The notes: generated by a model from the letters alone, not told the origin. A DNA stretch of 64,000 nt from Actinomycetota bacterium (GCA_009701885.1 WLJH01000001.1:124001-188000); one strand, 5' to 3'; positions 8,595-19,463 are shown, counted from the stretch's first letter. Made by a program: numbers and translations.

Positions 8595-8610
8595 GTTGAC
8601 GCGCGTCAAC
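8595..8610. promoter_or_regulatory. Perfect 16-base palindrome next to KstR-like operator 2
   Basis: GTTGACGCGCGTCAAC reads the same on both strands and starts one base after the KstR-like box ends. It contains TTGACG on each strand, which could serve as a -35 element, but no well-placed -10 was seen. It may be a second regulator site or part of an extended operator. Confidence 0.45.
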
Positions 8611-8622
8611 GTATGTCCCGCG

Positions 8623-10242
8623 TCACACCCGGTCAAGCACCTCGACGTACGTCGTGCCTCGCTCGTCCCGCTCCAGCAACCGTCCGCGACCGGCCACCGG
8701 GCCCTGGGCGGCGAGGTCGCGCTTGAGCACCTTCGTCGTCGCGGTCCGCGGGAGCTCGTCGAGGTCGGCCAGCAGCCGCACCCACCGCGGGCGGCCCTTG
8801 GTCGGCAGGTCGCCCTGGGAGTCGAGGAAGGCGCCGACCTCCTCGGCCGAGAGCGGCCGGGAGGTGACGAGCGCGGCCACCACCTGGTCGCCGACGCCCA
8901 TCGGGCCCGGGTCGGCGACGGCGTACACCGCAGCCTGCTCGACGGCCGGGTGCCGCAGCCAGATCCGCTCCAGCGGCGCCGCGGCGAGGTTCTCGCCGTC
9001 GACCCGCAGCCAGTCGGCCGTGCGACCGGCGAAGTAGACCCACCCGTCGGCGTCGCGGTAGGCGAGGTCGCCGGACCAGTACATCCCGCCGCGCATCCGC
9101 TCGGCCTCGGCGGCGGGGTCGTCGTAGTAGCCGGCGAAGGCCCCGCGCCCGGTCGTGTTGACCAGCTGGCCTATCGCCTTCTCGGCGTTGAGGAGGCGGC
9201 CGTCGGCGTCGAAGGCCGCGTCGGCGACGGGGGAGCCGTCCTCGTGCAGGACCGCCACGCCCGGCAGCGGCCAGCCCAGCGCCCCGGGCGGCATGTCGGG
9301 GCGGCGCTGCACGACGACGGCGTTCTCGGTGGAGGAGTAGGAGTCGACGACGGTGCAGCCGAAGCGCCGGCCGAACTCCGCGATCGCCCGTTCGTTGGCC
9401 TCGTTGCCGAAGACCAGCCGCAGCGGGTTGTCGGCGTCGTCGGCCCGCTCGGGCGTGCCGAGCACGTAGGTCAATGGCTTGCCGACGTAGTTGGCGTACG
9501 TCGCCCCGAACCGTCGCACGTCGGGCAGGAACCCGCTCGCGCTGAACCGCCGGGCCAGCGCGACGGTCGCGCCCCCGGCCAGCGCCGGGCCCCAGCCGGC
9601 CATGACGGCGTTGGAGTGGAAGAGCGGCATCGAGAGGTAGGCGACGTCCTCCGGGCCGAGCCCGAACCGCTCGGCCAGCATGGTCCCCGGCCCCGCGACC
9701 TTGGCCTGGGTCACCCGCACCGCCTTGGGGTCCCCGGAGGTGCCCGAGGTGAAGATGAGCATGACCAGGGTGTCGGCGTCGACGTCGGCCTCCGGCACGG
9801 GTGCGCCGCGGTGCCGCTCGAGGAGGTCGGACCAGTCGGGTGACTCGACCGGCACCACCGGGACCCCGACGTCCCCGAGCAGGTCCGCGTGCCCGGCGTC
9901 GGTCAGGACGAGCTGGCAGTCGGTGCGTCGCACGTCGCCGGCGAGCCCCTCCCCGCGCCGGGTCGGGTTCAGGCCGACCACGACCAGGCCGCCGAGGGCG
10001 GCCGCGCCCAGCGTGAGCAGGAAGTCCGGGGTGTTCTCCAGCAGCACGCCCACGTGCGGCGGTCGGTCGGGGTCCAGCAGGCTGTGGAGCGCAGCGGCGC
10101 GGTCGCACCCCTCGGCGACGACCTCGGCCCAGGACAGCTGCTCGTCCTCGAACAGCAGGCCCGGGCGAGGGTCGTCGCGGCGGGCCAGGAGCAGGTCGCG
10201 GAGGGTCTCGACGCCCGCTCGCTGCGCTCGCTGCTCGACCAC
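8623..10242 (-). CDS. Acyl-CoA ligase, FadD17-like, copy B
   Basis: A 539-residue paralogue of copy A: LIFTSGTSGDPKAVRV for nucleotide binding, YSSTENAVVV in the acceptor region, FAGRTADWLRVDGEN at the hinge and ATTKVLKRDL at the C-terminal lysine. It is 18 bases downstream of the FadE27-like gene, matching the fadE26-fadE27-fadD17 order in M. tuberculosis, so this copy is the positional FadD17 counterpart. The GTG start at 10240-10242 lies inside a GCGAGC-type dispersed repeat (10204-10243), and the first dozen residues come from that repeat. The true start may therefore differ, but no better one with a ribosome site was seen. Confidence 0.83.
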   Translation of the reverse strand: MVEQRAQRAGVETLRDLLLARRDDPRPGLLFEDEQLSWAEVVAEGCDRAAALHSLLDPDRPPHVGVLLENTPDFLLTLGAAALGGLVVVGLNPTRRGEGLAGDVRRTDCQLVLTDAGHADLLGDVGVPVVPVESPDWSDLLERHRGAPVPEADVDADTLVMLIFTSGTSGDPKAVRVTQAKVAGPGTMLAERFGLGPEDVAYLSMPLFHSNAVMAGWGPALAGGATVALARRFSASGFLPDVRRFGATYANYVGKPLTYVLGTPERADDADNPLRLVFGNEANERAIAEFGRRFGCTVVDSYSSTENAVVVQRRPDMPPGALGWPLPGVAVLHEDGSPVADAAFDADGRLLNAEKAIGQLVNTTGRGAFAGYYDDPAAEAERMRGGMYWSGDLAYRDADGWVYFAGRTADWLRVDGENLAAAPLERIWLRHPAVEQAAVYAVADPGPMGVGDQVVAALVTSRPLSAEEVGAFLDSQGDLPTKGRPRWVRLLADLDELPRTATTKVLKRDLAAQGPVAGRGRLLERDERGTTYVEVLDRV

Positions 10243-10243
10243 C
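10204..10243. repeat. GCTCGCTGCGCTCGC-type imperfect palindromic repeat
   Basis: The segment runs from GGTCTCGACG to CTCGACCACC around a GCTCGCTGCGCTCGC core. Repeats of this style are scattered between genes in many high-GC actinobacteria (recalled). Here it forms the start of the FadD17-like copy B gene and is followed by a run of eight Gs (10244-10251). Confidence 0.5.
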
Positions 10244-10260
10244 GGGGGGGGTGCGGTGGG

Positions 10261-11373
10261 TCAGGCCGGCTCGGCCGCGAGCACGCGGCCGATCGAGAGC
10301 GCCTGCTCGGTGGCGCCACCGAACGCGAACTCCAGCCGCTTGGCGGTGGTGAAGTAGCGGTGCGCCTCGCCGTCGAGGTCGATGCCGACGCCGCCGTGCA
10401 CGTGGACGGTCGTGTGGGCCAGGCGGTGGGCGGCGTCCGCGGCCCACAGCTTGGCGATCGCCACCTCGGTGTCGGCAGGCAGGCCCTCCGCGAGCCGCCA
10501 GGCGGCCGACCACAGGGTCAGCCGCTGGCCCAGCACGTCGATGTAGCCGTCGGCCAACCGCTGGGATACCGCCTGGAACGTGCCGATCGGGCGGCCGAAC
10601 TGCTCACGGGTCTTGGCGTACTCCGCGGTCAGCCGCAGCGCGCCCTCGGTGATCCCCAGCAGCTCCGCGGCCGTGGTGACGGTGACCAGGTCGCCCAGGC
10701 GGTTCGCGGTGCTGCCGTCGAGCGCGCCGACCGGGGTGCCCGGCGTGCGCAGCAGGTCAAGGCGGACGACGGTGTCGCCGTCGCTCGTGCGACCCGGGGT
10801 GGTGCCGGCGCCGGTGGCACCGGCCTCGACCAGGAACACCCCGACGCCGTCGGGCGTGGTCGCGCTGACGAGGTACGCCGCGGCGCGGTCGCCCGCGCGG
10901 ACCAGCGACTTGCTGCCGGACAGGAGCCAGCCCCCGTCGGGGCCGTCGGTGTGGGTGGCCGAGACGACGGGCAGGGTCGGCAGGTGCGTGCGCTCCTCGG
11001 CCAGGGCCACGGTCAGCACCGACTCGCCGGTCGCCGCACCGGGGAGCCAGCGCTCCTGGAGCTCGGGCGAGCCGGCCTCGGCCAGGAGGAGGGCAGCCGC
11101 GCCGTGGGTCGCGAGCGGGACCGGCGCGACCCGGCGACCCGCCTCGTCGAGCACCCGGCACAGCTCGATGAGGCCGAGCCCGGCGCCGCCGTACGACTCC
11201 GGGACTGCGAGGGAGAGCAGGCCGGCCTCGCCCAGCGCGGCCCAGAGGACGGGGTCGAAGCGGGAGCCGCTGGCCTCGACGGCCTTCTGCCGGTCGTTGG
11301 TCACACGGGCGTCGAGGATCTGCGCGGCCAGCGCGGCGGCGTCGTCCTGCTCGGGGGTGAAGGAGAAGTCCAT
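10261..11373 (-). CDS. Acyl-CoA dehydrogenase subunit, FadE27 (ChsE5)-like
   Basis: A 370-residue acyl-CoA dehydrogenase-fold protein: MDFSFTPEQDD at the N-terminus, PESYGGAGLGLIELC in the helical domain, and KTREQFGRPIGTFQAVSQRLAD followed by HVHGGVGIDLDGEAHRYF in the FAD-contact and C-terminal domain. Paired with the FadE26-like gene just upstream it should form the alpha2beta2 heterotetramer that puts the first double bond into steroid side-chain CoA esters (ChsE4-ChsE5 in M. tuberculosis). Pairing and order support this; no catalytic base was assigned by eye. A short run of GGCAGA hexamers lies between the two genes. Confidence 0.86.
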   Translation of the reverse strand: MDFSFTPEQDDAAALAAQILDARVTNDRQKAVEASGSRFDPVLWAALGEAGLLSLAVPESYGGAGLGLIELCRVLDEAGRRVAPVPLATHGAAALLLAEAGSPELQERWLPGAATGESVLTVALAEERTHLPTLPVVSATHTDGPDGGWLLSGSKSLVRAGDRAAAYLVSATTPDGVGVFLVEAGATGAGTTPGRTSDGDTVVRLDLLRTPGTPVGALDGSTANRLGDLVTVTTAAELLGITEGALRLTAEYAKTREQFGRPIGTFQAVSQRLADGYIDVLGQRLTLWSAAWRLAEGLPADTEVAIAKLWAADAAHRLAHTTVHVHGGVGIDLDGEAHRYFTTAKRLEFAFGGATEQALSIGRVLAAEPA

Positions 11374-11429
11374 GTCGGTCCGTCCTGGAGGCAGAGGCAG
11401 AGGCAGAGGGGGAGGCGGAGGGCAGGTGG

Positions 11430-12617
11430 TCAGCGCTTCGCGGCGGGCAGGCCGAGACCGACGTAGCCGATGATGTCGCGCTGGATCTCGTTGGTGCCGC
11501 CGCCGAAGGTCATGACGAGCGAGGAGCGGTGGAAGCGCTCGAGCCGGCCCGCGAGGACGGCGCCCTCGGAGTCCGCGGTGAGCCCGGAGTGGGGGCCGAC
11601 GATCTCCATCAGCGAGCGGTAGACGTCGGTGGCCAGCTCGGAGCCGTAGATCTTGGTGGCCGAGGCCTCGGCCGGGGACAGGGAGATCCCGCGGTCGGCG
11701 TCGGAGGCCAGCTTCCAGTTCAGCAGGGTGAGCATCTCGACCCGGGCGTGCGCGCGGCCGAGGGCGATCTGCACCCACTCGGAATCGATGACCCGGTGGC
11801 CGTCGGGGTTCTTGGTCTGCTGGGCCCACTCGCGGACGAGCTTGAGCGACTGCGTGAGCGGCGCGGAAGAGGTGAGGGCGACACGCTCGGCGTTGAGCTG
11901 GTCGGTCATCAGCGACCAGCCGCCGTTGAGCTCCCCGACCAGGTTGCCCACGGGCACCCGGACGTCCTCGTAGTAGGTGGCGCTGGTGTGCACGCCGGCG
12001 ACGGTGTGCACCGGGGTGAAGGAGAAGCCGGGGGAGTCCTTGGGGACCAGGATCATCGACAGGCCCTTGTGGCGGGGCAGGTCGGCGTCGGTGCGGCAGG
12101 CCAGCCAGATCCAGTCGGCGTACTGGATGAGCGAGGTCCACATCTTCTGGCCGTTGATGACCCACTCGTCGCCCTCGCGGACGGCCCTGGTCCGCAGCGA
12201 GGCGAGGTCGGTGCCCGAGCCGGGCTCGGAGTAGCCGATGGAGAAGTGCAGCTCGCCGGCGAGGATCTTGGGGAGGAAGTACTCCTTCTGCTCCTCGGTC
12301 CCGTGGCGCATGATCGTCGGGCCCACCGTGTTGAGCGTCAGGTAGGGGATCGGCACGCCGAAGTCGGCGGCCACGTCGGTGAAGATCAGCTGGTCGACCA
12401 TCGAGCGCGCCTGGCCGCCGTACTCCTCGGGCCAGCCGATGCCCAGCCAGCCGTCGGTGCCGAGCTGGCGGATGACGGCCTTGTAGACGCCCTCCTCGCC
12501 GAACTCGCCGGTCGCGGACGACAGGCCCGCGCGGATCTCGGGCGTGACCAGGTTGCCGAAGTACTCCCGCAGCTCCTCGCGCAGGGCGATCTGGGCGGGT
12601 TCGAGGGCGAGGTGCAT
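11430..12617 (-). CDS. Acyl-CoA dehydrogenase subunit, FadE26 (ChsE4)-like
   Basis: A 395-residue acyl-CoA dehydrogenase with GWPEEYGGQARSMVDQ, the flavin-contact segment FSIGYSEPGSGTDLASLRT, INGQKMWTSLIQYADW, and the C-terminal VMTFGGGTNEIQRDIIGY. It is the first gene of the leftward fadE26-fadE27-fadD17-like run and should supply the partner subunit of a heterotetrameric steroid side-chain dehydrogenase. GGGAG lies 6-7 bases before the ATG. Transcription likely starts from TATAGT (12704-12709, minus strand), which overlaps KstR-like operator 3 and gives a leader of roughly 80 bases. Confidence 0.88.
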   Translation of the reverse strand: MHLALEPAQIALREELREYFGNLVTPEIRAGLSSATGEFGEEGVYKAVIRQLGTDGWLGIGWPEEYGGQARSMVDQLIFTDVAADFGVPIPYLTLNTVGPTIMRHGTEEQKEYFLPKILAGELHFSIGYSEPGSGTDLASLRTRAVREGDEWVINGQKMWTSLIQYADWIWLACRTDADLPRHKGLSMILVPKDSPGFSFTPVHTVAGVHTSATYYEDVRVPVGNLVGELNGGWSLMTDQLNAERVALTSSAPLTQSLKLVREWAQQTKNPDGHRVIDSEWVQIALGRAHARVEMLTLLNWKLASDADRGISLSPAEASATKIYGSELATDVYRSLMEIVGPHSGLTADSEGAVLAGRLERFHRSSLVMTFGGGTNEIQRDIIGYVGLGLPAAKR

Positions 12618-12703
12618 GTGGTGCTCCCATCGGGGCGGAACGGGGAGGATGAGTCACAGGGAGGGGCGGAGGTCCGGGTGTCGCTGGTCACGCCTCGCCA
12701 AAA

Positions 12704-12709
12704 ACTATA
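12704..12709 (-). promoter_or_regulatory. Putative -10 (TATAGT) for the fadE26-like operon
   Basis: TATAGT on the minus strand is close to the TATAAT consensus and overlaps KstR-like operator 3. The rightward counterpart TAACCT (12708-12713) could serve kshA, so the two start sites would be back to back under one operator. Confidence 0.4.
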
Positions 12710-12719
12710 ACCTGTTCTC
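12706..12719. promoter_or_regulatory. KstR-like operator 3 between fadE26-like gene and kshA
   Basis: TATAACCTGTTCTC matches TnnAACnnGTTnnA except for the final base. With flanks it aligns with boxes 1 and 2 over about 19 bases (CT..AAC..GTTCT.GTT). It sits in the 138-bp divergent gap and overlaps plausible -10 elements in both directions. Confidence 0.62.
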
Positions 12720-12755
12720 GTTTTGGTCCACCGTCCCCAGATCCGGGAGGTCCAC

Positions 12756-13952
12756 ATGACCGGCACGGCCACCCCCACCGGCACCCGCCACCTCGACCAG
12801 GGCATCGCGCCCGACCGCTACGCGCGGGGCTGGCACTGCCTCGGGCTGGAGCGACGCTTCACCGACGGCAAGCCGCACTCCGTGCCCGCCTTCGGCGGCA
12901 AGCTCGTCGTCTGGCAGGACAGCAGCGGCGGGCTCAACGTCCTGGACGGCTACTGCCGCCACATGGGCGGCGACCTCACCCAGGGCCAGGTCAAGGGCGA
13001 CGAGATCGCCTGCCCCTTCCACGACTGGCGGTGGGGCGGCGACGGCAAGTGCAAGCAGATCCCCTACGCCCGCCGGGTCCCGCTGCGCGCCCGCACGCAG
13101 CGCTACGCGACCGCGATCCGCAACCAGCAGCTCTTCATCTGGTTCGACCCCGAGGGCTCGGCCGCCGACGAGTCGCTGCTGCCGCCGGAGCTGCCGGGCC
13201 TGACCAGCGGCAAGTACACCGACTGGGTCTGGGAGACCGAGCAGATCGAGGGCTCCAACTGCCGTGAGCTGATCGACAACGTCGTCGACATGGCGCACTT
13301 CTACTACGTGCACCTGGCGTTCCCGACCAGCTTCCGCAACGTCTTCGAGGGCCAGCAGGCGACCCAATTCATGGAGTCCAAGGGCCGCCCCGACGTCAGC
13401 GGCGGCTACGGCTCGGAGGAGTTCTTCCTCAAGTCCGAGGCGACCTACTACGGCCCGAGCTACATGATCAACTGGCTCTGGACCGACTACAAGGGCTTCA
13501 AGACCGAGGTCGTGCTCATCAACACCCACATCGCCACCGGCCCGGACTCCTTCACGCTGCAGTACGGCATCATCGTGGAGAAGCCCGAGGGCATGGACGA
13601 CGAGACCGCCGCCTTCATCGGCCAGAAGTACGCCGACATGTTCGGCCAGGGCTTCCTCCAGGACGTCCACATCTGGAAGAACAAGGTCCCGGTCCAGAAC
13701 CCGCTCCTGTGCGAGGAGGACGGCCCGGTCTACCAGCTGCGCCGGTGGTACGAGCAGTTCTACGTCGACGTCGCCGACATCACCCCGGACATGACCGACC
13801 GCTTCGAGTTCGAGGTCGACACCGACAAGGCCAACGAGTTCTGGCAGGACGAGGTCGCGGCGAACCTGGCCCGCAAGGCCGAGGAGGACGCCGCCGCCGA
13901 GGCCGCCGCGGACAACGAGGGTGCCGACCCGGCCCTCATGTCGGGGACCTGA
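12756..13952 (+). CDS. kshA: 3-ketosteroid 9-alpha-hydroxylase, oxygenase component KshA
   Basis: A 398-residue Rieske non-heme iron oxygenase that hydroxylates C9 of the steroid nucleus and thereby opens ring B together with 3-ketosteroid dehydrogenase. The Rieske ligands are C67, H69, C86 and H89 (CRHMGG and CPFHDW), and the catalytic iron site shows H181 and H186 in DMAHFYYVH with D303 in LQDVHIWKNK. These spacings match M. tuberculosis KshA closely. The ATG at 12756 has GGGAGG 6 bases upstream; an in-frame TTG 33 bases earlier was rejected. Its reductase gene follows two genes downstream. Confidence 0.93.
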   Translation: MTGTATPTGTRHLDQGIAPDRYARGWHCLGLERRFTDGKPHSVPAFGGKLVVWQDSSGGLNVLDGYCRHMGGDLTQGQVKGDEIACPFHDWRWGGDGKCKQIPYARRVPLRARTQRYATAIRNQQLFIWFDPEGSAADESLLPPELPGLTSGKYTDWVWETEQIEGSNCRELIDNVVDMAHFYYVHLAFPTSFRNVFEGQQATQFMESKGRPDVSGGYGSEEFFLKSEATYYGPSYMINWLWTDYKGFKTEVVLINTHIATGPDSFTLQYGIIVEKPEGMDDETAAFIGQKYADMFGQGFLQDVHIWKNKVPVQNPLLCEEDGPVYQLRRWYEQFYVDVADITPDMTDRFEFEVDTDKANEFWQDEVAANLARKAEEDAAAEAAADNEGADPALMSGT

Positions 13953-13953
13953 G

Positions 13954-14259
13954 GTGGCCTCCTTCGTCCCCACCGATCCCGAGACCCTCGAGGACCAACG
14001 GCGCTACACGCAGGCCCGGCTGACCCGGGTCGCCTGCCTGGACTGCCTGGCCGAGGTCGGGGTGAAGAAGAACAGCGAGCACCACACCTCGGTGCAGTGG
14101 AGCACCGAGGCCGCGGCTGCGTGCCCCGACCTCGTACGCCGGCGCGCCGAGAGCCCCGACGGACGGCTGCTGCACCACGCGTGCCCGCGGATGTCGGCGA
14201 GCATCGAGGCCGCGGTGCGGGACGGGCGGCTGACCATCGGAGCAGAGGACGGATACTGA
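13954..14259 (+). CDS. Small Cys/His-containing protein between kshA and kshB
   Basis: A 101-residue protein of unknown function. The GTG start comes one base after the kshA stop and the gene ends 6 bases before kshB, so all three are one operon. It has a CLDC motif at 28-31, HH at 43-44, Cys57, HH at 74-75 and Cys77. These could bind a metal or Fe-S cluster, but the spacing fits no ferredoxin family I know. M. tuberculosis has a hypothetical gene (Rv3527) next to kshA; whether this is its counterpart is uncertain. It could be a partner or maturation factor of the hydroxylase. Confidence 0.75.
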   Translation: MASFVPTDPETLEDQRRYTQARLTRVACLDCLAEVGVKKNSEHHTSVQWSTEAAAACPDLVRRRAESPDGRLLHHACPRMSASIEAAVRDGRLTIGAEDGY

Positions 14260-14265
14260 GCCACC

Positions 14266-15357
14266 GTGACCGACTCGTACGTGCTGGAGGTCGTCGCCGT
14301 CAAGGACGAGACGGCTGACGCCCGCTCCCTCTCCTTCGCCGTGCCCGACGGTGCCGAGGACGCCTTCCGCTACAAGCCCGGGCAGTTCCTCACCCTCGCC
14401 GTCCCGAGCGACCGCGACGGTCTCGCGGCGCGCTGCTACTCCCTGTCCTCCTCGCCGCACGACGGGGGACCGCTCACGGTCACCGTCAAGCGCACGGTGG
14501 ACGGCTACGCCTCGAACTGGGTCTGCGACCACCTCGAGGTGGGCTCGACGATGCGCGTGCTCCCGCCCAGCGGCATCTTCACCCCTGCCTCGCTCGACGC
14601 CGACCTGCTGCTCTTCGCCGGCGGCTCTGGGGTCACCCCGATCATGTCGATCACGCGCACCGCCCTCGACCAGGGCTCGGGCCGGATCGTGGTCTTCTAT
14701 GCCAACCGTGACGAGCGGTCGGTGATCTTCGCCTCCGAGCTCAGCCGGCTCGCGGCCGAGCACCCCGACCGGCTCCAGGTCGTGCACTGGCTGGAGTCGG
14801 TGCAGGGCCTGCCGACGGGTGAGCAGCTGCGCGCCTTCGCGTCGGCGTACACCACGTGGGACGCGTTCGTGTGCGGCCCCGCTCCTTTCATGAAGCTCGT
14901 CACCACCGCACTGCGCGAGCTGGACTTCCCCCGCGAGCGCCGGCACCAGGAGAAGTTCGTCTCCCTGGGCGGCAACCCGTTCGGCGACGTGGCCGAGGTG
15001 GCTGCTGCCGCCGCGGAGGTCGCGGAGGCCGAGTCGGACGAGGAGGACGGCGGCGCCGGCCTGCCCGAGGGGCCGACCGACCCCGTGAAGCTCGAGGTCG
15101 AGCTGGACGGCGAGACCCACGTCTTCGACGACTGGCAGCCGGGCACCACGATGCTCGAGCACCTGGAGGCCAAGGGCGTGAAGGCGCCCTACTCCTGCCG
15201 CGAGGGGGAGTGCTCGGCCTGCGCGGTGCGGCTGCTCGAGGGCGAGGTCACGATGCTGCACAACGACGTCCTGGACGACGAGGACATCGCCGACGGCATC
15301 CGGCTGGGCTGCCAGTCGGTGCCGGTCACGGACACGGTGCGGGCGACCTACTCCTGA
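14266..15357 (+). CDS. kshB: 3-ketosteroid 9-alpha-hydroxylase reductase component KshB
   Basis: A 363-residue ferredoxin reductase with a C-terminal plant-type [2Fe-2S] domain. The FAD motif RCYSLSSSP is near 57-65, the NAD(P)-binding GGSGVTPIMS near 125, and CGPAPFMK near 204. A Glu/Ala/Gly-rich linker (about 240-265) precedes the ferredoxin domain with CREGECSACAVRLLEG and the fourth ligand in GCQS. It passes electrons from NADH through FAD and Fe-S to KshA. The domain order and length (M. tuberculosis KshB is 358 residues) support the call; related reductases for other oxygenases share the fold, but kshA adjacency makes KshB the best choice. GTG start. Confidence 0.88.
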   Translation: MTDSYVLEVVAVKDETADARSLSFAVPDGAEDAFRYKPGQFLTLAVPSDRDGLAARCYSLSSSPHDGGPLTVTVKRTVDGYASNWVCDHLEVGSTMRVLPPSGIFTPASLDADLLLFAGGSGVTPIMSITRTALDQGSGRIVVFYANRDERSVIFASELSRLAAEHPDRLQVVHWLESVQGLPTGEQLRAFASAYTTWDAFVCGPAPFMKLVTTALRELDFPRERRHQEKFVSLGGNPFGDVAEVAAAAAEVAEAESDEEDGGAGLPEGPTDPVKLEVELDGETHVFDDWQPGTTMLEHLEAKGVKAPYSCREGECSACAVRLLEGEVTMLHNDVLDDEDIADGIRLGCQSVPVTDTVRATYS

Positions 15358-15379
15358 CCCGCCCCTGACCTGCTCCTGA

Positions 15380-15394
15380 CCCGCGGAGCGCGGG
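15380..15394. terminator. Short GC stem-loop between convergent kshB and MBL hydrolase genes
   Basis: CCCGCG-GAG-CGCGGG forms a perfect 6-bp stem with a 3-base loop, 22 bases after the kshB stop and 6 bases before the stop of the opposing gene. An 11-base direct repeat (CTCCTGACCCG at 15351-15361 and 15373-15383) spans the kshB stop region. Confidence 0.45.
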
Positions 15395-15400
15395 CACGGC

Positions 15401-16111
15401 TCACCAGCCGCGCTCGCGCCACTCCGCCAGGTGCGGGCGCTGCTCGCCCAGCGTGGAGTCCCCGCCGTGCCCGGGGTAGAACCACGTGTCGTCGGGCAGC
15501 GTGCCGAAGATCTTGGTCTCGACCTCGTCGATGAGCTGGGCGAAGGCGTCGGCGTCCCCGAAGGTCGCGCCCACGCCGCCGGGGAAGAGCGAGTCGCCGG
15601 TGAACAGGTGGGTGCCGCCGTCGGCCGTGCGGTGCACGAGTGCCACCGAGCCCGGCGTGTGGCCGGCGATCGCCAGCACCTCCAGCTCGCAGCTGCCCAC
15701 GGTGACGGTGTCGCCGTGGACGAGGCGACGGTCCACCGCCACCCCCGTCTGCTCGGTGACGGCGTCGGCGTCCGGCTCGCCCACCAGGACGCTCGCGCCG
15801 GTGGCCGCGACCACCTCGGCGAGCGCACGGTGGTGGTCCCAGTGCTGGTGGGTGGTCACGACGGTGGCCAGGCCCCCGTCGCCGAGGAGCTCGAGCAGCG
15901 CGGGCGCCTCGCTGGCCGCGTCGACCAGGAGCTGCTCACCGGTCTCGGTGCAGCGCAGCAGGTAGCAGTTGTTGCTCATCTGGGGGTCCACCGCGAGCTT
16001 GGTCAGCCGGAGGCAGCCGAGGTCGCGCACCTGCGGGGGTCCACCGGGGGTCACGTCGCCGTCGTAGGAGTCGTCGCTTATCTGGTCGCCGCGTCCGGGA
16101 GTCGTGTGCAC
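15401..16111 (-). CDS. MBL-fold hydrolase, glyoxalase II-like
   Basis: A metallo-beta-lactamase-fold hydrolase of about 236 residues. The zinc motif THQHWDHH, the following [25 protein letters not shown] and the C-terminal FYPGHGG are all in place, so both metal sites look intact. The family hydrolyses thioesters such as S-lactoylglutathione; actinobacteria would more likely use mycothiol or another thioester (inference). I chose the GTG at 16109-16111 because an AGGA lies 7 bases upstream; a second GTG at 16115-16117 is also possible. It is divergent from uvrA. Confidence 0.85.
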   Translation of the reverse strand: MHTTPGRGDQISDDSYDGDVTPGGPPQVRDLGCLRLTKLAVDPQMSNNCYLLRCTETGEQLLVDAASEAPALLELLGDGGLATVVTTHQHWDHHRALAEVVAATGASVLVGEPDADAVTEQTGVAVDRRLVHGDTVTVGSCELEVLAIAGHTPGSVALVHRTADGGTHLFTGDSLFPGGVGATFGDADAFAQLIDEVETKIFGTLPDDTWFYPGHGGDSTLGEQRPHLAEWRERGW

Positions 16112-16234
16112 GCTCACATCCTGCAGGGCGACCGGAGGGAACGCGAGGCTCCGCGCGGGTGTTCCGGTCACTGTCGGCGCTGCGTGAGATGGTGCCCGAC
16201 GGGCCTCGACCGGCGAACGTGCCGGGGCCCGACG

Positions 16235-16240
16235 TACGAT
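16235..16240 (+). promoter_or_regulatory. Putative -10 (TACGAT) for uvrA
   Basis: TACGAT lies two bases before the LexA-type box at 16242-16257, so the predicted start of transcription falls inside the operator. The leader to the uvrA GTG would be about 75 bases. Confidence 0.4.
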
Positions 16241-16241
16241 G

Positions 16242-16257
16242 ACGAACACGTGTTCGA
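16242..16257. promoter_or_regulatory. LexA (SOS) box upstream of uvrA
   Basis: ACGAACACGTGTTCGA matches the actinobacterial SOS box TCGAAC-N4-GTTCGA at 11 of 12 defined positions. It lies 64 bases upstream of the uvrA start, in the gap with the divergent hydrolase gene, as expected for a DNA-damage-inducible repair gene. Confidence 0.75.
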
Positions 16258-16321
16258 GCGGCTCCGACGGGGCCGGGACCTCGGGCGCGACCGACCGGGC
16301 CCGACCCGAGGAGACCTCCCT

Positions 16322-19396
<3,075 letters not shown>

Positions 19397-19463
19397 CGGC
19401 GAGGCCCGTTCGGGTGTGGGTCGGCTGGCTAGGCTCGCCGCACCATCCCCCGAGAGGACCACG

